Positions 10,901 through 22,242 of a DNA stretch of 64,000 bases are shown piece after piece. Numbering within the stretch: position 1 is the stretch's first letter; each line of letters opens with the position of its first letter. The notes below the pieces were generated by a model. That model saw nothing but the letters and a program-made list of their open reading frames with translations, had not been told where the DNA came from and did no database searches. Source of the stretch: Acanthococcus lagerstroemiae (lineage: Eukaryota; Arthropoda; Insecta; Hemiptera; Eriococcidae); the NCBI GenBank assembly GCA_031841125.1, contig CM063114.1:4216001-4280000 (forward strand), given 5' to 3'. The position numbers and the translations under genes were made by a program.

Positions 10901-13101
10901 GGGAAGAATATCAAAGAGAAATAACGAAAGAACTTTGTAAAGCGTAGGAAGGAAATGATATTGAAGGGAGGTGGATAGCACTGAAAAAAGTAAAGAATCT
11001 AGCAGTAAGGAAGAAAGTAGGTACTCAAGTAAATAGAAAGGAGAGAACTGTAGATGAAAAGTGAGATACAAAAATTAATAGAAGAAAAATGAAAGTATGA
11101 ACTAGTCAGTGATAGAGAAAGTAAGGTCAAATATGAGGCTGTAGGAAATGAAATGAAGAGAGAATGTAAGAAGGCCAAAGAAAAATGGATTAATCAGAAT
11201 TTTGAAGAAATTGAAGAGTAAATGAAACAGGAAAACTAGATCATGCATATAATAAAGTAAAACGATATTTTAGAGCAAGAAGAAAGAAAACAAATAATTT
11301 AATGGATGAAAAAGGAAAATTACTAGACTTAAAAAAAAATGGGTTAGATATGTACTGTACAAGAATTCGGACCTAGCAGCGCGGTGTAGCGCTAGCACCA
11401 AGTCTTCCCCTTTGCCGCACCAACGTTACCAACGTTAGGATAGCGGAGAACGTCTCCATGCATTTAAATGGAAAAATCGTGATTTTCGTTTCGTTCCAGT
11501 TTCGTCAAAAATTCATTTATGATAGCAATCCAAGTAAAAATAGGTAGCCCAGTAACGATTAAATAATATTAAGGACAAGTTTTTGCGAAAAAATATATTG
11601 TAATTAGTGCAGTCACTCGAAAATTGAAGTTTTTCACGTCAAGTTCTTTTAGCTTTGATATTTTATTTATTCTAACGTTGAAACGTTGATAAAAGCGACG
11701 TGTGTGCGTGCGTTGTAATGGCGTGTAAACGGATGTTGTTAAAAACTTTCACCAGATGTCAGCCACTACGCTGCTAGGTCCAAATGGAGCAGGTATTAGT
11801 AAATGTATGGAAAGAGAAGATAGTCTGGAGGTTGAAGAAAGAGGATATCCTATTTTGAGATCGGAAATTGATAAAGCGCTGAAAGAAATGAAAGCAAGTA
11901 AGGCAGGTGCTGATGAAATTGGTAGTGAGTTTTTCAAAACTGCAGAAGAATTAGTTTTAAAAAATTTGTATGAGAGGAAGGAGAAATGACAATAGATTTC
12001 CAGAAAAACAAATTGATTATAATCCCTAAAAAAGCAGGGGTAAGCAAATGTGAAGATTATCGTACTTCAAGTTTCCTATCGCATGCATCAAAAAATTCTA
12101 GCTAGGATAATAAATAAGAGAACATCAAAATAAAATGGAAAAAAGAGTAGAAAAAAATCGTAGAGCAGCTAGAGAAGCAATTTTATGTTTGAAGCTTTTA
12201 TCAGAAAAATGACTGGAAAAAAGTTTGAATACATATGCAGCATTTGTAGATTTAGAAAAAACTTTGATTATGTTGAATGGTCCAAAATGTTTCAAATATT
12301 GAAGGAGATAAAGAGTTAAGTATGTATAAAGATGAAGAGTAATATGGAACTTATATAACTGAAGAAATGAATGAAAGGAAATCAGGCGTGATAATACAAG
12401 GGGAGACGATTACAATGATAAGGTTTGCGGATGTCATTCCTACAGTGGAAAGAAGCAAAGAAGAACTAAAGAATACATTGAATAAGTTGGATGAAAAATA
12501 GAAAATAAAATATAAACTGAAGATGAATAAAAGTAAAACGAAAGTCATGGTAGTCAATAGACAGAAACAAAATCCATAATATGGAAATAAAAGGTAAATG
12601 AATGAGGAAAGTAAAGGAATTGAAGTACTTTGGTAGCCTGATAACGCGAAATGGAAGAAGTAAAACAGAAATAAAGAGTAGAATGGAAAACTTATGAGAC
12701 TCCCCCCCCCCCCCAAAAAAAAAGAGACATATCTAGGGTAAATATACATTTAAAAGTAAGACTGAGATTTCTTCGAACGTATATTTGGAGTATAGCATTG
12801 TATGGATGTGAGACCTGGGCATACGAACTCAAGAAAGAAAAGTGATACATATAAGGTTTCAAAATGGTGTTATTGGAGAATGTTGAAAATCAAATGGACA
12901 GAAAATATCAGGAATGAGGAACTATTGAGGCGTATAAGAAGAAAAGGGAAATTTGGAATCAACTGATCCTACTGACCTTTCTGTTTACAGGAAAATTCTG
13001 AAGAGATGTACAGTTTGGATAATGACTCATTCCTGAACAGTCTGGAAGCAATGACTATTCAGAATTATTGGGCTGACAGTATCAGACATACTAAGTTATG
13101 A
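8000..13101 (+). CDS. Predicted N-glycosylated single-pass membrane protein, function unknown
   Basis: Five exons join in phase: 8000-8051, 8437-9312, 10105-10260, 10524-10636 and 12991-13101, all GT-AG, 1308 bp, 435 residues. Exon 1 starts MKYSWRLYW and, with exon 2 (FLIVGNQGIPA), forms a plausible signal peptide. Exon 2 is a Ser/Thr/Asn-rich ectodomain with more than ten N-x-S/T sequons, for example NETL, NATI, NISS, NKTA, NVSV, NSTH, NRTE and NITE. Exon 3 ends in a hydrophobic segment (LSIALIVVAVIAVICTITGI), followed by exon 4's cytoplasmic start FYRRYHWNKPQTF. The acidic tail ends with SFLNSLEAMTIQNYW and HTKL. This is type I topology. A short, compositionally normal cytoplasmic tail spliced across a 2.35 kb intron suggests conservation, but I do not recognise the family. 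The last intron hosts a LINE with a nested MITE. Exon 1 is the least certain part. Confidence 0.8.
10880..12960 (+). mobile_element. Decayed RTE-like LINE in the last intron of the membrane-protein gene
   Basis: Plus-strand remnant with many stops. Recognisable blocks in order are: a basic region with RYFRARRKKT near 11260; the RT finger block ILRSEIDKALKEMKASKAG near 11850-11910, ending in a decayed P-G-x-D-x-I pattern; a palm remnant with a decayed F-x-x-V-D-F region near 12240; ELKYFGSLIT near 12620; and C-terminal KWTENIRNEELLRRI near 12885-12945. It is interrupted by a 413-bp MITE. It differs in sequence from the LINEs at 24.7 and 46.4 kb, so it is another lineage. It lies in the same orientation as the host gene. 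Confidence 0.75.
11369..11781. mobile_element. MITE with 13-bp exact terminal inverted repeats, nested in the LINE
   Basis: A 413-bp insertion interrupting the LINE reading frame. It begins GGACCTAGCAGCG and ends with the exact complement CGCTGCTAGGTCC; complementarity continues imperfectly inward (GTAG, GCT blocks). There is no coding capacity inside. A target-site duplication is not unambiguous (AAT-like flanks). It is clearly younger than the LINE it splits. Confidence 0.75.
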
Positions 13102-14720
13102 ACGGTATCTTTTTTTTTGTAGTCAAGTAAACATACTTACAATGTTCACCAATTCGTCGTTGCGCGTTGTACGTTTCATTAACTTAGTTATGTCACCGAC
13201 GACAGATATCAGTATTACTAATACCTTTATTAACTCCTAAGGAATCCTACCCTCTACCGTTTACCTATTTTTGTTGAATTTTTTTAATTTTGAGTTTTGT
13301 TGTTTTTTGTCGTTTTTACGTTTCCTTTTTTTCTTTACATGTATTTGTGTGTACCTATTTTTTTTTTTAAGTTTTAAAAATGCATAGTGTATTTTTGATT
13401 TTCCCGTGAATGAAACTGTTCGGATACTCAAATAACTTTTGTAACCCGAGCATTTTTTGTTTGTTTTGTATTTGAAGGAGCGACTGACGATTTACAATCG
13501 ACAGTTTTTGTAACCGAAGCTGATTGTTGAATTTGATTTTTATTTCAACATAAACGGTTTAATTACTCGTAAATTAAGATATAACGCAGTGATGTATCTT
13601 TGTAAGAATTGTAACTTGTACGTATGTATTTACCGGTAATGTTACAAGTGTGAAACCCAAATGCACGCAGCAGAAGTATGGCTGTGTTTTGTGTTTGGTG
13701 TGGAAACTGATTCCTAAAAGTAAATGTGGTAGTGATGTAGATATTAATTTAACGCTTGTACTTAATGATATTGATTTGTAAAGTGATCTCACATAACGTG
13801 GCTACTATTTTCAGTATTCTCGATTAATTTACTAATATCATTAGTGATGATATATTTGCATCTGAAAAAATCCATAGCAGTTCTCTTCAATTTTTTTTTC
13901 TTTTTTATTATTTTATATTTTGAAAATGTAAAATATTTACGTTACATTTACTGGTAGATTGTAATTTGTGTACCTGGGGTACTTCGTTAGTACTGCTGAA
14001 TGTTTTCATACTGCCTGCCAGCAATCGTGTAACATCAAATGAAAGCCTTAGTGCAAGAAGTAATTAATTGGGTCTTAGCTCCTACCAGCGGAAGTTCTAA
14101 AACTCGTGAGGATAGACTATTGGCTTTCAATATAAATGCCTGTTTTCTGGTGTACACTGTTACCGACTATCAAAATTCTGCTTTCTGACTTTGAGGAGAC
14201 CAAGGTCTTGCACATTAATCGACTTCTTGCCCTAAGTCCTCCAAATGCTTGTTAAAGACCTACAGTTAACCGACCAGGAGGTTGAGAAGAACAAAATCGG
14301 TCGAAAAATCTTGACATAATTGATCTTTTTCGAAAGGGACCCAATTTTCTCTTATGTCTAGGAGAATATCAGTTTTGATTGAATCACCGAAGAGACAGTA
14401 AACTGAACTACATTCATTTAAAGTAAATGATCACTTGAATTTATTTTTAGTGAACATTGAACTGATGTTTTAGCGATGTCTCGACAGGAGAGATGAAATA
14501 CTTACACAAAATGTTCCGGTGTGTTAGTTGCAGAACACCCTGGCTTTATCACAAGCTTCCAGTAAACTTGTACTTATTCATTTTGGACTTATTTTCACCA
14601 AAGTTATATCTAGTCTGTGCGTTCCATTTCATTCATGAAACATGGTTGTAAAAGTATTTCATATCAATTTACTAAACAACAATCGCAAATAAACTGTTTT
14701 TTAACTGTAACCTGTTATTT
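13102..14720 (+). other. Probable long 3' UTR of the membrane-protein gene
   Basis: No coding potential follows the stop codon at 13099-13101. The region is T-rich, and the first canonical AATAAA on the plus strand is at 14688-14693, which would give a ~1.6 kb 3' UTR. A second AATAAA occurs near 14842. Assignment rests only on position. Confidence 0.35.
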
Positions 14721-14989
14721 AAATTTTTTGAGTTTGAATGCGAGTTGGTAATTTTGTCCGGAATAATGTTTTACCGAAGTCTTCTATCCAGCTAGTACGA
14801 CGGAGGAAAACTATAAAACAGTTGGTATCAAATAGGTACTGAAATAAACTCTTCAGAGTGTCTACTGTTCAAGCGATTAAGTTCATCTACGAATGGTCAA
14901 AGGACACTGAGAAACAAGAATTTTCGTAAAATATTTTAGGTCTAGTTTTATGGAGGAAAATTTGTTATTGGAATGGACAAAATGGTTTT

Positions 14990-16090
14990 GACTTGAAAAA
15001 TCGAAAAAGTACTTAGTGCATATCGATCACGAAACTCTGAAGTGTCTGACTCTCGCTCAATAGATGGCCTGTACACTGTACAGTGATGAAGAATCATCAG
15101 CTGACGACGGTCTGGATAGAGTAATTCAACCACCCAGAACGGGAGTAAGGAACTCGAATGTCGTTGTGAATAACGATGGCTTGTGCTAAGACGTCTAGGA
15201 ATAGGAACTGATGGCGCCGCCAATAGGTAATGGAAGCGTCTAGATGAAGTTAAACTCTATCAAGTCAAAAACTAAAAATCACCGAGCAGGCAAATAATGC
15301 TTTGCCGGTAGTTCACCTATGACTTGGCAGACCGAAGATACATGCAGGCAATTGAATTTCGATTGTAGACTAATGGTCACATATAAAAGCATATCGAAAG
15401 AGTATAAGTGACCATATCATCAAGTCCATAAATAAAACTATCGTGAGTAATGGATCCCGGGGCAGAGCTAGTGCTACCGGGCGCGTCCTCTGGGTTGCGG
15501 ATAGAGGAACGACCTCTAGGTATAGAGGCCAACTGCGAATAGCTTCGGCAAATAAGCAGTCGTGGACAACTAGCGGTAGGGTGAACAGAGTGGAAAGAGT
15601 CAACCTTAGGTAAGTTGATATAGAAAACTTTCCAAGAGCTCATCGACCACCCTATGACCGGCGAGAACTGCCGCCGTATATGCAGAACACCTAGAGTAGG
15701 ACAGACTCTTAAGCGGGGGAACGCGGCTGTCCTAGGGGAGTAAACCCCAATCGAAAATCCAACGGAAAGTAAGATGGAAACCACTGTTGCGGAAAAGCCT
15801 TGGAATTGTTGTCACGGAGAGAAACGATGAAGAAGTGGCCCCGAGTCCTTGGGTGCTTCTTTGATGAAGCGAGGGTGCTAAGAATGACCCGGCTAGAAGT
15901 GACAACTGTCTGAAGTCCGTAAAACAGGGGTCGGCACAGCGGATTTCAATGCGCCCAATGAAGCACTTGAAATCAAAATATAGAAGCTTTTAGAAGCAGA
16001 ACGACAAATGCAAATTTGGACCATTGTACGAGAACAGGTACTTCAAATTATGAGCCAGATTTCATGAAGTTGTCGGAATGCAAGGCCAAG
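14990..16090. other. GC-richer unassigned block, probable old repeat
   Basis: This kilobase is markedly less AT-rich than its flanks and contains CpG-rich phrases (GAACGCGGCTGTCC, GGGGAGTAAACCCC, GGCGCCGCC). Overlapping minus-strand frames to 135 residues have no recognisable domain. The style resembles 5' leader sequence of an insect non-LTR element, but I see no homologous copy in the window. Left unassigned. Confidence 0.3.
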
Positions 16091-16329
16091 GATCGCACTA
16101 ATAATTAGTGACTAATTGTTGTAATAAAACTAGTAGTGACTTATGTTCTATATTTGACTGCTGTATGCATGCATCATGCCTGAAGTAATAAACATCTTGT
16201 TGTGTCCTTGTCTAACATATTATTTGCGTCAACCATTCATGCGCCCTTCAGGAGAAAATTATTTTAGAATGAGCTCTTAGGCTGAATAAGGTTGTCGACC
16301 CCTGCCGTAGAATATGGCACCAAGAAGAA

Positions 16330-16790
16330 GACGAATAGTGGATATGATTAATATTTTCGACCTGAGAATTTATCTACATATCCGTCGAAAATTTCCAGCT
16401 CTCAAAATCTCGTAAAAGATCCTCAAGATATTGGATACTTTGTGCATTATCTGCCCAATTGGTAAAGATCTCATTCAAAAAAAGGTACTTGATGGTGATG
16501 AAAGCTCAAAAATTGATAATACTACGGTTACGTGGAGTACAATTTCGGCAGTGGAATTCTGTTGGGATGTAAAAATGAAGTTACCTATTGAAATTCGTGT
16601 ATTTGTCACGAAGTCGCACCTTCAGTCTATCATGATTGCAATAGGTACTGCTGTCATATGACAATGAGCGAATGCACTAATGATGTCAGTTTCACTTATG
16701 GCTACATTGTCAGTTCATCTGAAAGTTCAAAGGTACCTTGTCGGCGGAAGTGTTTCAATAGAGAACAACAAATCTTATTAAACTGAGTGC
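16330..16790 (+). pseudogene. Broken copy of the secreted YEYW-module gene (psi-A)
   Basis: Aligns by eye to 20155-20650 of the intact gene at 19431. Shared landmarks in order are CCTGAGAATTTATCT against GCGAATTTATCTGG, GATATTGGATACTTTGTGC against AATATCGGATATTTGGTGC, GGTACTTGATGGTGATGAAAG, GTGGAATTCTGTTG, and the downstream TCATCTGAAAGT serine-tail codons. Stops and indels interrupt the frame after the first HY of the module (FVHYLPNW, then stop). The signal-peptide exon is not visible upstream. The Ser-Glu tail places it with the 19.4 kb gene rather than the 49 kb one. Clearly dead. Confidence 0.85.
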
Positions 16791-16889
16791 ATAATGTTCA
16801 TATACCTAACAGTTACATGTAGAACGTTATCGATTTCATTACACCAGTAATATAATTTGGAAAGTTTATGAAATTGGTAAGTAGGTAGG

Positions 16890-17060
16890 TATAGGGAGTA
16901 TTATTATCCCTGTTGGTGGGGACTAGAATACGCTAACCGCTGGCCAGCGTGTCGTAAGAGGCGACTAAAAGGCCCCATTGTGTTGCTGCTCGGTCTGACA
17001 TAAGATAGGTTAAATATACCATGATATCAAAGTGTACTCCGTATTATGCTGAGGGGCAGT
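16890..17060 (+). repeat. Dispersed-repeat tail with two small palindromes
   Basis: Contains the perfect 12-bp palindrome CGCTGGCCAGCG (16938-16949), directly followed by the hairpin GTCGTAAGAGGCGAC (16951-16965) and an ACTAAAAGG run. Similar 'gtcgtaagaggcgac' hairpins are, from memory, common near the 3' ends of insect retroelements, so I read this as a retroelement tail. No second copy occurs in the window. Confidence 0.4.
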
Positions 17061-17413
17061 TGATATTATTGATAGCTTTCTGTAATGTGTAATCCTTAAA
17101 AATTTCAAAGGATTGATGTCTCTTGGAAGCGTTCATTCAATAGAATAATGTGATCCAGGAAACCATGGTGTTTATTAAAAATGAAAAATGTAACAATGAT
17201 TTCATAGCTTCATGCTCTCAGAGGTGTAGACATGTTCCCTCCTCCAGCAGTTCTGTCAACCAAGCCTGTTGAAAAATCCCAGAAGATTCTTCGTAAAAAA
17301 TGTTGAGACAAAAATTTTCGCCTTATCTACGTTGCTCAACAAGAAGATATTTACTGACTCATCACGTTTGTTGTTTTACCCCCTCCAACCTCAGTTCTGT
17401 CGACATTTCTATA

Positions 17414-17729
17414 GTCTGTTCTAAATAAGAGACTCCTTAACAGAAAGAGAGCATCACACTGAACGCGCTTTGTGTGTTGTGACGTATCCCCCCTCCTCAG
17501 TTATTAGCTTATTACGATCCAAAAAACACGATGAAACATTTAAATAATTATTCATAAAAGTAACTTCTGAGCACAGTATAATGAATACGATAACAAGTAA
17601 ATTTCCTTCTGCATATGCGTCAATGCGTTTCAGTCGCCTCAGTGTGAACATTTTCCGTTTCCGCTCCCCTGTGCCGTCGAATCGTGCAGTGACGTCATTT
17701 TGTTAAGGAGTCTCTTATTTGGAACAGAT
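17414..17729. mobile_element. 316-bp MITE with ~28-bp terminal inverted repeats and TA duplication
   Basis: The left end TCTGTTCTAAATAAGAGACT and the right end match as inverted repeats over about 28 bp with one internal mismatch. TA dinucleotides flank both ends (17412-17413 and 17730-17731). This suggests a Tc1/mariner-type cut-and-paste element. The interior is AT-rich and noncoding. Confidence 0.75.
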
Positions 17730-17819
17730 TATAAAAAGATTTTACTTTTTCTTTTCACTTTTGTTCTTGAATACTGTGAAGAAGAGAGGAGAGAATTTAA
17801 TTACTTACGCCAATTTCCA

Positions 17820-18070
17820 GTCCCGTAGAGAGAAAAAGAGGGCCTGGAAGGAATCTCCACGGGCCCCCTCTCCTTCTAGTTCATTTTGTTCTCTTGTCAG
17901 ATGGGAAAAAATTATAAGCTGCGGGATAAGAGGTTTCGTTCATGGTCGAAGGAGTGATTGCTGATTTGATGCACAGTATGATGTAGCCGTAAGCGTTGAA
18001 ATTCAGGGCTTTTAAAAATATCGGGCCCTCCTGAAAGTCTGGGCCCGGAGTATTTCCCTCCATTCTCCCC
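17820..18070 (+). repeat. Dispersed repeat, copy 1 of an inverted pair
   Basis: About 250 bp that recurs in the opposite orientation at 31740-32040. Shared phrases include CTGCGGGATAAGAGGTTTC, GTGATTGCTGATTTGATG, TTGAAATTCAGG and GGGCCCGG beside a C-run. Noncoding. Family unknown. Confidence 0.6.
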
Positions 18071-19318
18071 CCCCCCCGTCAGGGTTGCCCTTTCCTTAGA
18101 ACATTTCGATGCCACTAAGAGAGCCTCATCGACGGGCGCAGTTGGACTCAAGATGGCGGATGTCCATACTCGGTTGTTTCCAGGTGCTCTAGTCACAGAT
18201 GTATTTTACATTTACATTTCTATTGCTGTGTAAAATCTGAGTGCTTATTACACCCATAAGGAGATAAACTTTCTGTTTTCTAATTTTGGAAGTGAAAAAT
18301 TTGAAGAAGCAATGCATAGGTATTCGCTGTTTTATGTAAATTCTTAAAAACTCGAGATTTTCTTGAAATTCTCGAGATTTTGTCCGAAGATCTTGAGATC
18401 TTGAGACAGACCTCAAACTACTGAGGTCTCAAGATTTATCTTGAGGTTGGCAGCAGTGTCCCCTAGTCATCTTTTTAGTTAGAGTTGACAGATTGTAATA
18501 TCAGGCGCTTTAGTTGGCAAATTCACGCATCTTATAATAAGCTATTTTTTGGGGTCAACAAAAGTTAAGATATTTTTGATTCCCGCCCTCTCAATAAGTC
18601 CGTTTTGCTACACCCCTGCAAATTTACAATTATCTATACTTATCTGTTGTTCAGATAGTTTTACATAAGTTGTATTCATTATTGAATAATAAATATGGTG
18701 GACTACCTCTGAAAAAGTTAATTACAAAACATTGACTTTTATTGACATTCAACGTTTTCCACTATTTGAAAGAGACATTGTGGTTTGAATCGTTAAAATT
18801 AATTTTGAATTCAATAAAGAAGTTAAGGTATTATGCTAGAATTGATTTTCAGATAGAGTTATTCGTCAAAGTCTGAGCAAAATTTGGTCCAAAAGTCATC
18901 TCGACATAATTATTCGACTTTTGAATCGAATTCAATTTCAGATTCTACTCCAATATCGTAGGGAAAGTGACGGATTTAATCATTTATAGATTCTACTTTA
19001 ATGTCGTCGAGAAAGTGATGACGAATTTTTCCTATCAACAATTTTTATTTCAAGGGCAACTGAAATAGATTGTATTGCTCTCATTGTTACTTATACTTGT
19101 ATCGTGGTTTCAGTGTTTAAAGTTATAATCTTTTCATTAAAATAGCGTTCGTGTAGAAAATATATTGTATAGTAATGAATACCATTCGTTAAACTTGGTC
19201 GAAAAGACTGAAAGACACATATGGTGAGTGTATGAAACGAATATACAGAATAAAGTATGGTGAAAAATAAATGCGTAGGTAAGTACTTGATTGTTCTTAA
19301 ACTTGTTATTTGTACGAG

Positions 19319-19430
19319 TATAAAATTACACTGATTTTCTTCAACCGATTTGAACCTAAGAACATATCTATAGTTACCTATGAAGAATAATTTTTAGCAA
19401 TAACTTTGTTTATAGCTGTCGAGTTGAAAA
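19319..19430 (+). promoter_or_regulatory. Candidate core promoter of the 19.4 kb secreted-protein gene
   Basis: TATAAAA at 19319-19325 precedes the signal-peptide start codon (19431) by 106 bp. Transcription starting about 30 bp downstream would give an ~80-nt leader. It rests on a single motif in AT-rich DNA, so it is weak evidence. Confidence 0.35.
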
Positions 19431-20663
19431 ATGAAGATTTATTGGGCATTTTTTGCAATTCCATTGGTTCAGGTAAGAAAATAAACATCAAGTGTTTTCA
19501 CTGGCACGGCAGTTGTTGGCTTACTACTATTTGTAACATAGTATTATTAATTTCAGGTAACTTTGTCAGCAGTTCTGACATCTCAAAATGGAAAAGGACG
19601 CTACCAAAAACCACCTTCAAATCGATTACAAAGCCCTAAAATTCTCGACCAGCTCTCCGTAAGGAGCTCTTCCAGCAATGAAAACTCATTAAGTAACGAC
19701 GATATAGCTAAAATAATTCAGTCTCGCAAAGTACAAGCGGTAAGAAAGAGCGATAGAAAAAATAGAGCGATACCAAAGACTAGAAACGATAAAAATGGAA
19801 CCTCTGATTTCACCATCAAGAATGGCCTAATACTCGGGACGTCAGATGATAAAATGATTGGTGCCATCACTAAAATAATAGCCGATAGAGGAATCCCCAT
19901 TAAAATTGAATCGAGTGGGATACCATCCATTAAAAAATCCCCAAATATAAAAGTTAACAGATCCAAAGACGTACGGACTGGCAACCGAAGCGTCACCGGT
20001 AGCTCACCTAAGACCAAGAAGACCTTCGATGGACCTAGGATAGACGTAGGTAATGGAATTTCGATTCCAACCAAAGGATTCATGATAAAACGTGTCAATG
20101 ACAAAGTAGTAGAAGCGAGAAAGTCCATAAATAGAGGCATCGTTGCCAGTGGATATGGTGTCACCAATAGCGGATACTATGAATGTTCTCGAACTGCGAA
20201 TTTATCTGGGTATCCTGCGAAATTCGTTGAAAATATTTCTAATACCGAAGGTTTAGTTAACGATCCGCAGAATATCGGATATTTGGTGCATTACTCACGC
20301 GATGGACGTAAATGGCGAACAAAAAATAAGAATATAATTCAAAAAGTACTTGACGGCGACGAAAGTATTATTGATGATTGCGGTTACACAGAGTACAATT
20401 CCGACAATGGAATTCTGTTGTGGAGTAAAAATGAAGGTATCATCGAAAATGGCAAATTTGTCACGGAATCTACCCATATAATCGATCACGGTAATTATTT
20501 CGAATACAATTGGTACGGTAGTCGCATGACATGGAGCAAACACGCCAGTGGTGTTAATTTCGCATATGACGATATTGTTACGTCATCTGAAAGTACCTCA
20601 GCTGAAAGTTTCTCATCTGAAAGTGCCTCATCTGAAAGCGTTTCAATGAGTCTTAGCGAATAA
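19431..20663 (+). CDS. Secreted protein with triple YEYW-SK module (gene A), family not recognised
   Basis: Two exons, 19431-19472 and 19557-20663, joined in phase 0, give 382 residues. Exon 1 encodes MKIYWAFFAIPLVQ and exon 2 starts VTLSAVLTSQ, together a good signal peptide. Residues ~20-200 are Lys/Ser/Asn-rich and low in complexity (KPPSNRLQSPK, SGIPSIKKSPN). Residues ~256-342 form the conserved module: three related units ending in W-[RS]-[TS]-K, namely IGYLVHYSRDGRKWRTKN, CGYTEYNSDNGILLWSKN and GNYFEYNWYGSRMTWSKH, separated by IIDD- and GIIENGKFV-type linkers. The C-terminus is Ser/Glu-rich with repeated SSES. It is paralogous to the gene at 44608, with the same exon plan, and has a broken copy 3 kb upstream. 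Function is unknown; export is inferred from the signal peptide. Confidence 0.85.
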
Positions 20664-21319
20664 CTGACGAAATAATGTACAGAATACCTATAAAATATCA
20701 TCAACTTCTTTACCCAGGTATCATTTATTTAAGGAAGTACCTACCCACGTACTATTCCAGTCTATATTAAATGTTAATAATGCCCCTTTAAGGTATCTAT
20801 TATCCAGTAAAAAATTTATTTCTGGCGCTGTGTTGTTTTGTTCAAAATCTAGATGTCTAAACTGAAAATCCATTGTAATTTTCCAGTTCCTCTACTCCCC
20901 AGTAGCGATGAAACCTTATTTTTCAAGGGGGTTAAAACTGAATTCTCTCTTCAGAAATGAAGATCCGAGGAAACCTGCGATCTTAACTTGTCAAAAATTC
21001 TATTTTCCGTTATTTCAAAACAGAGCCTAAGAGTGCTTCATCCCTACTCCAAAATTCTGAATTGAAGAAACAGCTCATTGCTCCTCCTTTTGGTCCCGTC
21101 TATTTTTAATGTTCAAAACTGAATGATGAGTCGAACATCAAATTGATTGCTTTACCCATAATCTTAAGCCACGATGGAAATGTCGATAATCGCAGTATCC
21201 GTAAACGAAATATGGGCGCTGAATAATGAAAATACCAGAAGTAAAATGTCAATCATCGAATAATTAGGTATTGACCGTCCATTAGTCAATTATCGGTTAA
21301 TCAGTTAATTGACAAATTA
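20664..21319. other. Intergenic, no gene seen
   Basis: About 650 bp downstream of gene A. It holds no canonical AATAAA soon after the stop codon. It ends in an AT-rich ATTA/TTAATTGA-type stretch (21240-21318) into which the pogo-like element inserted. Confidence 0.4.
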
Positions 21320-22242
21320 GAGTAAGAAAGTGGTACAAATATGAACCGCCTATGGTTTAGAAAAATCCACTAGCGTTACGGGCATTCTGTGTACTAAAAA
21401 TTATACTAGTAGTGTAGTATCGACGATCTATGCAATATTTTCGGATCTAAGTCAAGTTGCGAATCTGTTATCAACAATTTGTTTTTCTACGAGTTGTTTA
21501 AATCGAATTGGACAATTTTACGAATGTTTCATCCTTAAGTTGGAGAACTTTGAATGAAGCTTTAAAAAAAAACTATTAGTGAAGTAAGTAGCTTTCAATG
21601 TGTACTTTCAGAATGTACTTTGACATTTGTCTTTACTTTAATTGATCTTCATGATTTTTTCATTTTTCGTAACCCAGAACTGATTTTTTCAATAGGTATA
21701 AATATGGACCCCTAAATTTTTTGATTTAATTTTGTTTTAATGTTCCTCAGTATGCCCAGAAAAGCGTTATTCACGAAAACGTCAACCCCAAAATGACATA
21801 AATGGGGCGAAGAAAACATGAAGTGTGTCATTTTGGATGTGAAATCAAAGAAGTCTGGTTTTAAGACAGCGGCCAAAAAATACAACATTCCAGCTACAAC
21901 TTTGAAACGCCTTTTCCATATTGCAACGAAATAATGTTTTTTTCATGTATTCGAAGTTTTTGAACACGTTTTAATATATTTTCGTATGATATTCTACCAT
22001 TTTTTGCAATTTTTTGAGGGGGTCCATATCTATACCCTGGTCCATATTTGTACCACTTTTTACAACTTTACTAAAATTCATTTTTCTCTGTTGATTTTCA
22101 ACATATCACAAAACTTTTTTTTTTCACATTAAACTAGGTTGGATGGCCTTTCAAATGGTATAGTAGAAAAAAATTCTCGGTCATTTTTTCCTGCCCATAA
22201 AAGTCACAATAAAAAGGGGGTCCATATTTGTACCACTTACTC
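21320..22242 (+). mobile_element. 923-bp pogo-like DNA transposon derivative with Pipsqueak-type HTH remnant
   Basis: The terminal inverted repeats are GAGTAAG(AAA)GTGGTACAAATATG at the left and its complement at the right (CATATTTGTACCACTTACTC). TA flanks both ends (21318-21319, 22243-22244). The interior encodes MPRKALFTKT, then after one stop ENMKCVILDVKSKKSGFKTA followed by AKKYNIPATTLKR. That is the Pipsqueak-type helix-turn-helix of pogo/Tigger/Jerky transposases. No DDE domain remains, so it cannot move by itself. Internal copies of GGTCCATATTTGTACC near 22020-22060 suggest repeated terminal motifs. A related 3' half lies at 60280-60572. Confidence 0.8.

Noticed and set aside
15377..15784. 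135-residue minus-strand frame in the GC-richer block
   Set aside because: Overlaps other frames of similar quality and has no recognisable domain; likely a composition effect.
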